Source: Takifugu bimaculatus (lineage: Eukaryota; Chordata; Actinopteri; Tetraodontiformes; Tetraodontidae). Taken from it: DNA of 64,000 nt. How positions within the stretch are numbered: position 1 is the first letter of the stretch; each line of letters begins with the position of its first letter. Under the pieces are notes generated by a model that had not been told where the DNA came from, did no database searches, and worked only from the letters and a program-made list of their open reading frames with translations. Shown here piece by piece: positions 28,376-40,300 of the stretch. Both the position numbers and the translations under genes were made by a program. The DNA lies in assembly GCA_004026145.2 (NCBI GenBank), contig CP034986.1, positions 11,116,804 to 11,180,803 of the forward strand, given 5' to 3'.

Positions 28376-31300
28376 GTGCGTCACCTACAGGCAGACAGCT
28401 CAGCTATTAACGAGTGGCGGACACAACTTTCATTCAAACGGGCAGGAATAAAAAACACACACTTTTTAAGTATTAAGACTTTCATCAATCTTCCCTTTGA
28501 ATATATGATAATGATTTCATTTAATATTTTTAACAAATAATCTGACAGTTAGATGGAGGACCCCACCACACACTTGCACACTCACACATACATTAAATAT
28601 TAAGATGATTTTTTTATCATTAATATCCCGTCTGTAACAGCAGAACTGAAATTTCCTCTCTTTTTCTGGCTGTCGGAGACTCCAGCAAAACGACGAGAGT
28701 CGTGTTTCCTTATCAGTGATTAATGGTTCTTTGGTTCCCGGCGGGGTTTCTGCGGCATTGCTCACAGAACGGTGAATAGATGTGAACCGTGAAGGCAGCT
28801 GAGCACCTTTACGACTGTGTTATTAAAAAAGGATGGAACCGCCGAAGGATCAGATGTTACCTCAGCGGCGTGTCGGCTGCCTGTTGACGCCGAATGCTGA
28901 TCCGTGCGTGAAACTGTTGTTGCTGGTCCTTTTTAGAGTTTATATGATTCTGATTCTGGAGTTTTTCCCAGAAGAAATCTTCATTTTCCCTTGAACAATA
29001 TCAATATTAATACTAAAACAACCATAATAATGATGAAAATAACAATAACACTAATATAATGATAAATTCTCGACTGGGCGGTCGGGTGAACATGGATCCC
29101 TCGTGGCAGCGGCTCATGTGTGGTGATGGTTTGTTGATTCCAAACGTCTTTCATAATGTTTTAAGACATGTTTGACCTTGAACTCGTCCTTGAACCTCGT
29201 CATCTCCAGTTCCCTCCAGTGAGATTCCCTGTTTGCGACCCTGCGACACTATCGACTGAATCCTTGATGAGGTGCTGAGGAGGTGAAATCCAGCACGCTC
29301 CTGATAAGATCAGAGCTCCTGCGAGAACCTCGACTGCTCACATCTTTTTTTAGAAGAAGAACCAGAGCAGTAAAACGAAAACGATGCCCATTTTTTTAAT
29401 TGGAGTTCCATCAATCCTGAAGGTCGTTCCTCTTCTTCATAAGCTTGAAGAACGTCTCAGAGGTCCCGCCTGGGTCAACCATCACCTCCTGCAGCTGCTG
29501 TTCTCTGTGAGTGGAGGACAGAGAGTCAGCGAGACGTTTGTTATGGCCTCAGGCGACTCGATGCAGGTTGTTGACTGAAACAGCTGATAAGCTTTCACCA
29601 TTGCTACAAACTGTTTTTCTCTTTTCACTGGAAGAGGAATCGATTCACCCCGTCAGGACGTGAGAGATTCACATGTGCGGAAGTTGAAACTTTTGATGCT
29701 CCATTTGTTGAAGGTGCCCTTTCTTCTTTTTCTTCTGCTGGTTCCTTCAGGAGTGTGAAATTAACTAGGCAGAAGCTAAAATCCATCAGCTAGATCTTCA
29801 TTTTCATGTACACCCTCTGAGGAAGCGTCGATGTTCATTCTTTTGACTCAATCTCAGCACGGGAAACTCATCATGATCAGATTGTGGGGATTGATGAGGA
29901 GGAAAATCTGTCGCTCTTTTGTCAAGACCTCTGTGAGACCTCAATAAGAACCTTCATAAATGCTGTTTTCTATCTCTGTTGTCTCATCTCAATCATTTAA
30001 TTTCTTTATGTTAATAATCTAAAAGTCTCATGACTGTTTCCGGGTTCCCTGCCTGTTCCTGACTCTGACATGACCTCTGACCGTAGCATGTCCTCTGGCT
30101 TTCAGAAGCTGCACTCTCGGATCATGGATCTGTCCTCAGCAGATTTACTTCTGGAGCTGGAGAGAAGCAAGACATTCCTGCTTTCCAGAAACTTCGACTC
30201 ATCCTCTAACGTGAGCTTTCTGTATTTTTATTCTGGGCATAATGTGTCCAGGTAACGTTACCAAACCCCTGAAGAAATCATTAAAAGATATTAAAATACT
30301 GACCCCTCCATCTGAAGCGTGACCCCACCTCTAGGCTGGGCAGGAAGAGCTGTTGGTTTCACCCTTCTCTAAGATGGAATCCTTGTCATATTACCAGAAA
30401 ATCATCGATTGAGAGCCGCCATCTGCAAAAATGACTCCATGGGACTCGCTGCTACATTAGTCATCTTATGTATTATGCAGTAATCCTTGAAAGTTCTCTG
30501 TTTTCCCCTCCAAGAATGCAAGACAGCCACAGTCAGGACGGCGGTTACAAAACCACATGACAGACTCTGCATCAGTGATACAAAGGCCAGCTTTTATTAA
30601 GTGATTCCATGTCAGACTGAAGCGTATTCAGATACAGTTTCAATCCATTATCATTGATTGTTTTGATATAAAGAGTTGGAGAATTAATCATCACTGGGCT
30701 GAAAATGTGTTGCATCTTCATTGCGCTTACCCAGTATTTCACCTTGTTGCCCCACCAGGAGCTCCAGTTAAACAGGAAGGCCGGCCTCCCAGTGGGAACG
30801 TGTCTGAGCCAGATCGCGGTTCCTCCTCCCATGTACCCGCGCAGCAGCTGTAGCAGCAGCGAGCTGTCGCTGTCGAGTGCATGCAGCGAACTCTCCAGCG
30901 GATCGTACACATGGAATGACGGACGCTCTTGCGGAAAAAAGGTTAGACCTCTGTCCTCTTCCCCTCCCAACACCTGGAAAATGATCCAAGCAGGATATTT
31001 TTGGCAGTCTACAAAGCTCCAACGTCTAGTCCTAAAAAACAGAACTTCTCCACAGCTGATCAGCGTATCGATGCACTAAAATGCTCAGAACGACACAATA
31101 CAGACCCACAAATCTAATCAGCATGTCTTGTTTCCATCGTCACAACTTTTGTTCGAAAACCTGAATAACATTTAAATGGCACTGCTAACAGTCACCTCTC
31201 TGTTTTGGTAGTCATCCCTGACCTGGGAGAAGAGGCTGAGTCTGGGCTCATCTGTCCCAGGCTAACATCTGTGCCGCCCTGGAGGAGCAGATGCCTACAA

Positions 31301-34300
31301 GGTGCAAGGAGAGCCACATCCTCGAGGGCCTGAGGAAACTCCAGAGGAGAAAACACAGGAGCTCTTCTGCTTCATCCAAGGTCTCCAGGTCTGGCTACAA
31401 GGACTGCATGAACTCCAATGAAGGAATCTACTCGCTTGGGATCAAGAGCAGCAGTAAAGGGGTGACTAAATCTAGCCACACAGGGAGAACTGCAGCTGTC
31501 CTGGGAAAGAAGAGCTCTTATGACTCGGATGATGCAGATGATGAACTGGCACATTTTAGTCATGGAGACAGCATCCCAACCAAGGACAGCTGGTTATACT
31601 GGAAGCGTCTCTCCCACAGCACCTCAGACAGTTTGTGTAGCTGGGAGAGGATACAGGAAGCTGAATCCGGCAGCAGTTCATCTGGTGGTGGGGCCATGAA
31701 GCCCCCTCCTGGATCTGACTCAAAGGAGCGTCCTGAGGAACTCATGAGCTTCATCAACAGTTTTCTCCCCGAGGGAGGGAGGACATCAGCTTTTACTAAA
31801 CCATCCAAGCTGCATTCCAGACCTCTTGACCTCCAGGATCATGAACACATCTCTGATGTGGAGGATCCTGAGGAGCTCCCCACTGAAGCTGCAGACATAC
31901 AATCAGAACAGGCTGAAAGGGACTCCAGGAGACTGTCATGTGATGCTGGCAAGCTGCTCACACAACAATGGATTCAAAGAAGCCAGACACGTACCCAATC
32001 TGCAGATGGAAGGGTGAAACCTTTCAGTCTTGTGAAGGAGCCCAGAGGGGCCAAATGCACCCAGTCAGAGGAGAGCATTATAGCAATATTTAATGCAGAT
32101 AGGGAGTCTGCAGATAGGGAGAGTTCTCAGAAGGTTGCTGAGCCTCAAAATGATATTCAGAGTAGCAAAGTGGTTTCTGATTACACAGAACTTGTATCTC
32201 AAGTAAGACCAACAAGGCAAAAGTCAAGAATTTCAAGAAATATCAAGTGTTCTGGAACCTTCAGAGAAACAATCTGAACATCAATTTAGGACAAGCAAAC
32301 AAAACAGCAGCACAGATAAGTCATCTACGCCCCTGACTCCACAGAGGAAACCTGTCAAAGCTCTCAGCATCAGAGCTAACAAAGGCCTTTGCATCCCTCC
32401 CATCAATCATTCTGCTAGTGCCAAGTCAGATGGCTCCAAGATCTCAGGCTCTAACAAACCCGTGGCTTCTCCCCTCAGATCTAAAGGCTGCAGCACTGAA
32501 TCAGTTCATAGTTGCAACTCAGGATCAACTGCTCAGCCGAAGTCATCTTCATCAGCAAGAGTATCCAGATTTGTCAAGACTCCGGGTAGCTGCTCCCAGG
32601 GTCCAAATGCTGTGAGTTCGCGACCCTCCGGCAGGGCTGAATTTAAAAGTTCCTCTTCCTGTTCTCCACACCTCTCCAGGAGGCACTTGAATTACATTAA
32701 CAACCGTGAACCTCCGACCAGAGACAAACACTGTGAAGCCAGTAAAAATAAACTCAGGTCCCCTTCACCACCCCCTCCCCCAGGCCGCACCACCTCTTTA
32801 CTGATAAAACCAAATTATGATGTGTCGACACAAGCACAGAAACCATGGGTGGCCCCGCCATCCACACCAGCCACTGTGAGGGGCCCTCCCCCCAGCTACC
32901 ACACTGCACTTTTACCAAATATGCAAGGTACCCTTCCTATCAGGCATAAAGATTCTTTAGCATCATCAGGCTATGGGACTGCAGCAACACCTCACAAACT
33001 GGCTGAGAAAAACAGTCAGCAGCTTCCAAAGTCACCTGTAATAACTCAGACCCCCACTCAAGGCACTCTCAAGAGGATAACTACAAAAGACTACCTCCCC
33101 TCTGCAAACTCAGGCTGTCCTCCAGAAACTGAAATGACATCTAAAGGTTCTAAGAGTGTCCCTCCTCCTTACAGTGCTCTCCACTGTTCCTCTATTTCAA
33201 ACAATTTTGCAGGTAGATCCAACCATGAAAGTGCCCATTTCACAGTGCAGAAGGCTTCTGTCAGTTTACCACTCGAGCTGCAGGATGGCACACAAGGTAA
33301 ACCTCAACAACAGAACGGCAAAAGTGTCATCAGTCCGCCTAACTTGGTCCTAAGTTCACCCAACTGCAAAGACACGCATCCCTATGGGCTTCAAAGCTTT
33401 TTTAAAATCCCCCCCTGGTGAGAAAAATCCTCCCTCTATGCCAGGCAAGCAGGAGAAAGATCATATCAACTCCATGTCCAAGGAAACAGTCACTTCAAAT
33501 GTTTCTACTCAGTGTGAGAACATCGAGCCACAGCGCACCGATTCAAAACTCTCCATTCCAGACAGGAAAGGTGAAGTCCAGAGCAGGTTCATTGAGCAGG
33601 AAGCCCAGGATGCCCCAATACCAGAAGGAGCTGTTTTAGACAAAACAAAAAGAAGCAGTCTTCTTTTCTCACGGTCCATATCTGTCACTACCAAACCTCA
33701 CCTAAAACCGGCTTTGGGGATGAACGGTGCCAAAGCTCGTAGCCAGAGTTTTAGCTCCAACAACATCGAGAAACCCAATATCAACACCCATGATGGACCA
33801 GCAAAGATCCGGACCCAGTTCATCACTAGCTCAGGGGAACGAGGGAGCTCTTTGTCCAGACAGAATTCCTTGGAAGTCCAAAGTGCAGCATTGAGTGAGA
33901 CTCCTGTCCTCTCCCCGAGGAGCAGAGTCACTCACTATGGAGGCATGACTGGCTCAAATATTCCAGAGAGAATTGAATCCATTTCCAATGTTGACGGGAC
34001 GGAGGCCTCTCCGATGGGAACAGTCACCTCTCCTTCCTTTGTAGAGCTGCGTAATTTACCAGGGAAGGCAGCAAAGGTGTCATCTCATGCACAGTTTAAG
34101 CCTCCACCCTTTAGTGTCAACTCTTCACAGAACCAAGGAGACGTCCCTCATGACAAAGAGGTCAAACCCCAAAAAGGCTCACCAGACCAAGGTTCAGAGT
34201 TGGAGGAGAAAAGGACTAGTACAACAGCCTGCACTATTGAAGAGAAGGTCATGCTGGGAATCAAGGAAAATGCCCAGAAGTGTCAAGAACAGGAGAAGAT

Positions 34301-37300
34301 TGCTGCCAGTGAGTCCAAACAGAAGACGGGTCCGTCTCTGGCCAACTGGTTTGGCCTCCGGAAGAGCAAACTCCCATCTCTGAGCGGAAAGAAGGCAGAC
34401 TCTACCAAGGCAAAAGATGAGAAAAAAGAGCTGAAGATGGCATCAGTGCTGGGCGGCAAGTCTGATAAAAAGAAAGAGAGGAAGAAAGGGGAGAACCAGC
34501 AGACGGATGGTCAGGAAGGGCAGAATCTGTCTGAGATGAACAACAAACTGAGCTCCATCATCGACCACTGCAACAATCAGATGGGTCAAATAGCCAATCA
34601 GATCCAGTGTACCACAGCCTTCATCGGCAAAGACCAGTTTCGTCAGAGAGCTGTTTGGCAGGTGCGTCAGAAAAAAATCCGTTTTTCAGATGCTCACATA
34701 TTTTTCGCTGAAGGCAGCTCCTGATTGGCATCATTACGTGTTCTTACAGGGCCTCCAAGTGCAACTGTGTGAGCGCATCTCCTCCTGGGGTACCTGGTGT
34801 CAAGAAGCATGCGGAGATCTGCCCCAGCTCTGCTGTAAGGAGGTTTTTACACCAGTCACATCAGTCCACAAACACATCCTCACACCACCAAAATCACCTC
34901 CGCATCCCCTGTCGCCGCTCACGCCATCGTTCTTTCAGCCACAGCACAGCTTCTTAGACTGAGGTGGTCGGTGCAGCTTAAATTAATTGCCTGTGTGTGG
35001 ACAAACAGGTGGGATCATTGGAGCCCTGGGGATATATTCTTCATTATCAGTCGTTTAAAAGAGCATAGAAAGGAAAGAGGCCGCTGAATCAGCCTCAAAG
35101 GAAACTGAACCCTGTTGATGGAGTCTTTGATAACACAGAGGGACGCCTTATCACAAAGACGTCATTTAATATGTCCTCAGAGCTTTGGTCTTCCCCCTGT
35201 CGAGTTCTAACAGAGGGCAGATGATTTGCAGCCGAAGAGCTCTTCAAACCATGTTTTTGAAGAAAAGCGGGCCAATTAGCAAAAGCCTGCACCACCGGAT
35301 TTTTTTACTCAACCCTCAGATCAGCTCAAACATGAATGAATCTGTTTCTTTTCAGCTTTAGCTACTTATTAACACCTCACACACACTGCGTTTGTTCTAG
35401 ACCCTCTTAATGACACAGAAGATCAACCTGGCAGCTGAAATCGAGGAGGAACTCATCCCAGACACCGCCTGTCAAGATCACATGATCGGTACGGACCTTT
35501 GTTGTGTTGGAAAAAAGCTGATTTTTTTTTTTTAATGTCTTCTGTAATTTAATCCGTAAGTAATTTAATGTGTAAAGATTTTACTCCTGGCCATCCTGAG
35601 AAGTGCAGGATTTGTTGTTTACTGGTCCGGGACCAATTAGACGTGATTAGATTTACGTCTCAGGTCTTAGCACAGGTCCAAAGCTGGAGCCCTGGAGGAC
35701 TCCATGGCTGTGGTGGAGGGGTTCTCTTCATCATTGTTGGAGGCACGCAGAGCAGACAGAGAAAGATTAAATATTATTAATGAAACTATTTTTGCATGAG
35801 AAATCCCAGTTGTTTTTGATTAGACAGGACTGAGGTTGACTCCATTTTACAGTCAGAAACTGCTGACGTTATTAAAAAGCCACAAGAAGAAACGACGTCT
35901 GTTCTCACAGCTTGCTTTGGACGCATCTTGTTTGATGTTGAAGAACAGTCCGTGTGATTGTTCGGGAATTTTGAGTGGGCGTGGTTAATAAAGAAAAGCA
36001 GATGTGCATTTTCCGCCGGTGTGCAGATTAAATCTAGCATTCATAGCTTTGAGGACTCCATTCGCTTCTCATGCAGCGTGAACTTTCAGAACAGCTGAAG
36101 GGCTGCTGACAGAAATGGTGGAGCAACTGCAGACACCTCCCCACCCCCAGGTTTAAATGCCCTCATTATGAAACGCTGAAAAATGACTCAAAGGAGATTA
36201 AAGTCCGAATATTAAGAGTGATCAGGTGGAGGTGTCCTCACCGGAGCTGATCCAGTCGATCCAGGAGTCGCACCCTTGTAGCTGACTGTGATTGGATGTT
36301 TCCTTGGCTGAAGTATTCTAAAACGAATCTGCTTCTGTTGTATCTTTCCTCGCCGGCTGACCCGCCCGCAGATGTCTTCCTCACTCACAGACCCTTCCCC
36401 TGCATGTGAGCTAAGCCCTCCTCTCTTTTCCCTCCTTCATCACACTCCTCTTCCTCCCACTCCAGGCTCCAGCTGTCAGATGAGAACTCTGGACAGCGGC
36501 ATCGGCACCTTCCCCCTCCCCGACTCTGTCACCCGCATCAGCGCTCGCAGCATTCCCAAATCTGAATCCAGCCCAGAGTCGGTGACCAGCAGTCTCACTG
36601 AGGAGCCCCCCCACTCTCACCTTAGCCCCCTGTCACCTGATGTAAATGTGTCTCCCCCTCCAAAAACCATCACGCATGCCCCCAGCAGCATGGGACACTC
36701 CCAGTCCGACCACAGTGTGACCAGCAGCAGCCACGCAGGAGAACGTCGGACCCACCTACCCAAGCTAGCAAACTCAGGTGAGTCCACAGCCTGTCTGTCT
36801 GTCTGTGTCCATTTAAAAATCCATCATCCATCCATCTATCCAGCCATCCATCCATTAATCCATCATCCATCCATCCATCATTAATCCATCCATCCATCCA
36901 TCCATCCATCCATCCATCCATCCATCCATCCATCCATCCATCCATCCATCCATCCACCCATCATCCATCCATCCATCCATCCATCCATCCATCCATCCAT
37001 CCATCCATCCATCCATCCGCTCCTCCATCCAACCATCATCCATCCATCCACCTATCATCCATCCGTCCATCCATCCATCCGCTCCCCCATCCATCCTCCA
37101 CTGATCCCCCAGGGAGGTGGCAGGGGCGTCCTGTTACTGACTGTTCAGAGCTGTACGACTGCTGCTTACTTCAGCTGACAGGATGAGCTCCTCAGTCACT
37201 AGAGAAAAAACCTGCATGTTGATGAAAACATGAATCCCAGTTAACCGGCTAACCCTGGGGATGAAGTCCCCCGGGTTTCTGTCTCAGATGTTGTTGTTGG

Positions 37301-40300
37301 CTGACTTGATGAAGTTTCATTGGTATAGAGAGGAAGTGGGCGAGTCATCAGATAGACAGTACAGTTCATTCCATCACATTGGAGACGCTGTGGACACTGT
37401 GGAAGACAATGGCTTCCTGGGATCTGAGCTCTATTTACAGAAAGTTGCTCCCATACTCATGTGTTTGGGCTTGTTCCTCTCTTCCCGTGTCCACATGCAG
37501 ATGCCATCAAGACAAAGAGGTCGAGTCTGGTTGTTCTTCGCAGCAGTGTGTCTATGGAGGACAAGGGGAAGGAAACTCAGAGGAGCAGGACAACTGAGCA
37601 GGACGTGGCCGCTGTAGGTAGTTCACATGAACATGGACGAGCCCCCCTGCTGATTTCCCTTCACAGCAATGTTTCTCATTATGTCTGACTGAACAGGAAA
37701 GGGCCCTGCAGGTCAGCAGCAATACCGACGCTGAACCTGATGGAATCAGTTCATCTCAGAGGACTCTGGTCTACAGAACCAGGAGGAACGACTCAGGTCC
37801 GCTCAAAAGATCTCATCAGCACTTTTAATCATTCTGTTCCCGCTTTAACAAACTTCTCTAATACAGTGGAACAGAGCTGCGAGAGCAGGAAAAACCCGGA
37901 GAAGACGCCGTCCATCATGGACTACTGTCACCTGGAGAAGGATGGCAGGAGGATTTCCCAGCATGCTTTGCTACACAGAGATGATGAAGCGGCAAACAGA
38001 CTCACCGTGAGTAAAAACAATATTCTGATGGTTGCAGAACAAACTTTTAGGTCTGATAACAGTCATTTGTCTGAGTACATGACCTGGAATATCAACTAAA
38101 TATACTGGCACATTTGAAGAACCATGTGGAATCCTGTTTATTATTTGCTTGTAGAGAATGACAACAAATTCAACAGGGACATTTTTTGTGATGCAGCCCG
38201 TAAAATCCACTTTGTTGCAGGAATCAACCAAAACTGAAAGTTTTTGGAGTCTTTGTTGTGCGTCTGGAACAGGATTCAGGCTGTTTAGACAGAAACTGTT
38301 GCTGCGTCAAGATGTTAGCATGTTTCTGCACCATGTGAACGTGTCCAACCACCATCAGCAGCAGAGGCGTCACCTCCTCTCCTCCTAACTCCTCCTCACC
38401 CCTTTTCACCACTCCTCATCTCCTCTCCACCCCTAGTGTTGGTCTTGGTTGCATTGTGCTGCATTGTCCAGCTGATTTAGGCACCTTTAATAACCTTTCC
38501 CAAACACTCAGGAGAGTGATGTGAAGCCGCGCTCGCCCCTCATTCATCATCCTGACAGCACCCGACAGCCCCGCTAACAGCGAACGCCCCCTTCATTTTG
38601 TCCCACGTGGCTTCTCCTCACCTCCGTCTGGTGTCTCCATCGTTAAACTTCTATTCAGTCACTCTCTGCTGGAGCCACCGTCGCATCTTCTGCTCCCCTC
38701 AAAGGACGACTCCATTTCTGTCAACACAAACAAATGTTGTTATTAACACAGATGATGATGGTTTACTGAGCTCCTCCAACTGTGTCACATCCAGCACACG
38801 ACAACATGTTGAGGGATTAGTTTTAGTTTTCCCAGAAGTTTTGGTTCTGGCTGACAGGCCTGTTGCCATGGTAACAGCCCGAGATTAGAATAAGTCAGAG
38901 GTCGTTATCCGGATCCCCCCAAGGCTGTTTCAATTCCTAACACAGAACTTCAACAGAAATTAAAATTTATCCGCGATCCAATGAGTTTTTCAGCTCAGGT
39001 CGGACTCACAGGTGGACGACCGCAGTGTGAAACAGACCGAGACGTAACACAAAATTAATTAGGCATCAATCATAATCTTATAGCGCAATAAGCTGCTGCC
39101 ATAGCAACATGCTCAACAGGTAAACAGATTAGGACTGTTCGGGGGGGGGGGGGGGGGCGCTCTCCGTCGTCTCGGCAACAGAAACTCTTACACATCTTTG
39201 AAGATGATTCGACTGAAAGGTTATTGAAAGACTTGATTTTTCTGAATTTTTCATACAATTAACACTGAAAAGGATGTTAAAAGAAGCCAACTGTGTTTCG
39301 CCACTAGGATGTAAACTTTATGCAGATGACTCATTAACGCTCACCAAAACATAAAAACATTCGTAATTCGGTTTCTGATGAAGAGAAAGAACGCTGAGCT
39401 TCTCTAAATCAGTTATGACTTCGGTCATGTTGTGAGCTGTGGATTTCTGCTACTTTAGTTTGTTTTGTTTCTTCTCATGCGAAGTCGCACCGAGCTGCGG
39501 TCTGAAGGGAGATACCACCTGCAGCAGTCGAGAAGTGGAGGGTCCCACAGGTCTCCTGGACCTGCAGGCTGTGGACTCACTGCTGCTCTGGAGATACATG
39601 TTCTCTGCAGAGGGAAACAGAAACTACAGAAGCAGATTCCACCTCAGCCAGAAAAACCTCCTTAAAGTCTTATATTAGTAGCAGAAGAATGAAGAAGAAC
39701 TGTTGAGACAATTGTTTCTCAGTATTAAGCTTTTCTTCTAACATCTTCAACACCTCCTCTCTGTGGAGTATTCTTGTCCCCTCTGACCCATTATAAGATA
39801 GCTAAAGCCTACGTTAGAAACAATAATAGTCCAACCTACAGCTGAGGTCATTCAATTGAGTTCAATTTTATTTATAAGTGTCTGTTACAAGACAAAATCT
39901 ATTGCAAGCAGCAACAGTCAGCTAGCGTTGGAAACCAATGATATAGCTCCCCCTCCTCTGTAGACTCCATTATCCAAAGTCTTCTAGCTTACAGGAAGTG
40001 GAAACGTGGCAGCCATCTTAATTGAGGTTATACAATTAAAGCCGTCAGCTTATAAAAATGTTAGATTAGCTTTTCTGTAGCTAACTGTTACTGTGGCTGT
40101 ATGAAAGGAACGCTGATGTTGTCCTGCTCTGTAGGTCAAAAACAGAGACGCCATTGTGCCACTTTGTTCAATGAGTGGGACGGTTGTGTTGTCAAGAGCC
40201 ACCTGTCTGTAATCTGACGTCTTTTGTGTTTCTTGGTGCAGGAGGCGAGTGAGGACAGGAGCTTGTCAGGTTCTGCCACCTTCTCATTGGATACCCTGAA

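Noticed and set aside
32203..32289. Possible 87-nt intron inside the nckap5 giant exon
   Set aside because: Both splice sites exist, but removal keeps the same frame and meets a stop soon after, so it does not repair the break.
31212..34661. Reading nckap5 as a pseudogene
   Set aside because: Seventeen other exons, all splice sites and the family motifs across the breaks are intact; single-base homopolymer gains are better explained by sequence error unless reads show otherwise.
31212..34661. Programmed ribosomal frameshifting as the reason for the nckap5 frame breaks
   Set aside because: Four separate shifts without slippery heptamers or a downstream structure pattern would be unprecedented.
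36670..37094. Minus-strand frames rich in W-M-D-G repeats
   Set aside because: They are the ATCC microsatellite read on the other strand, overlapping the true nckap5 exon and its intron.
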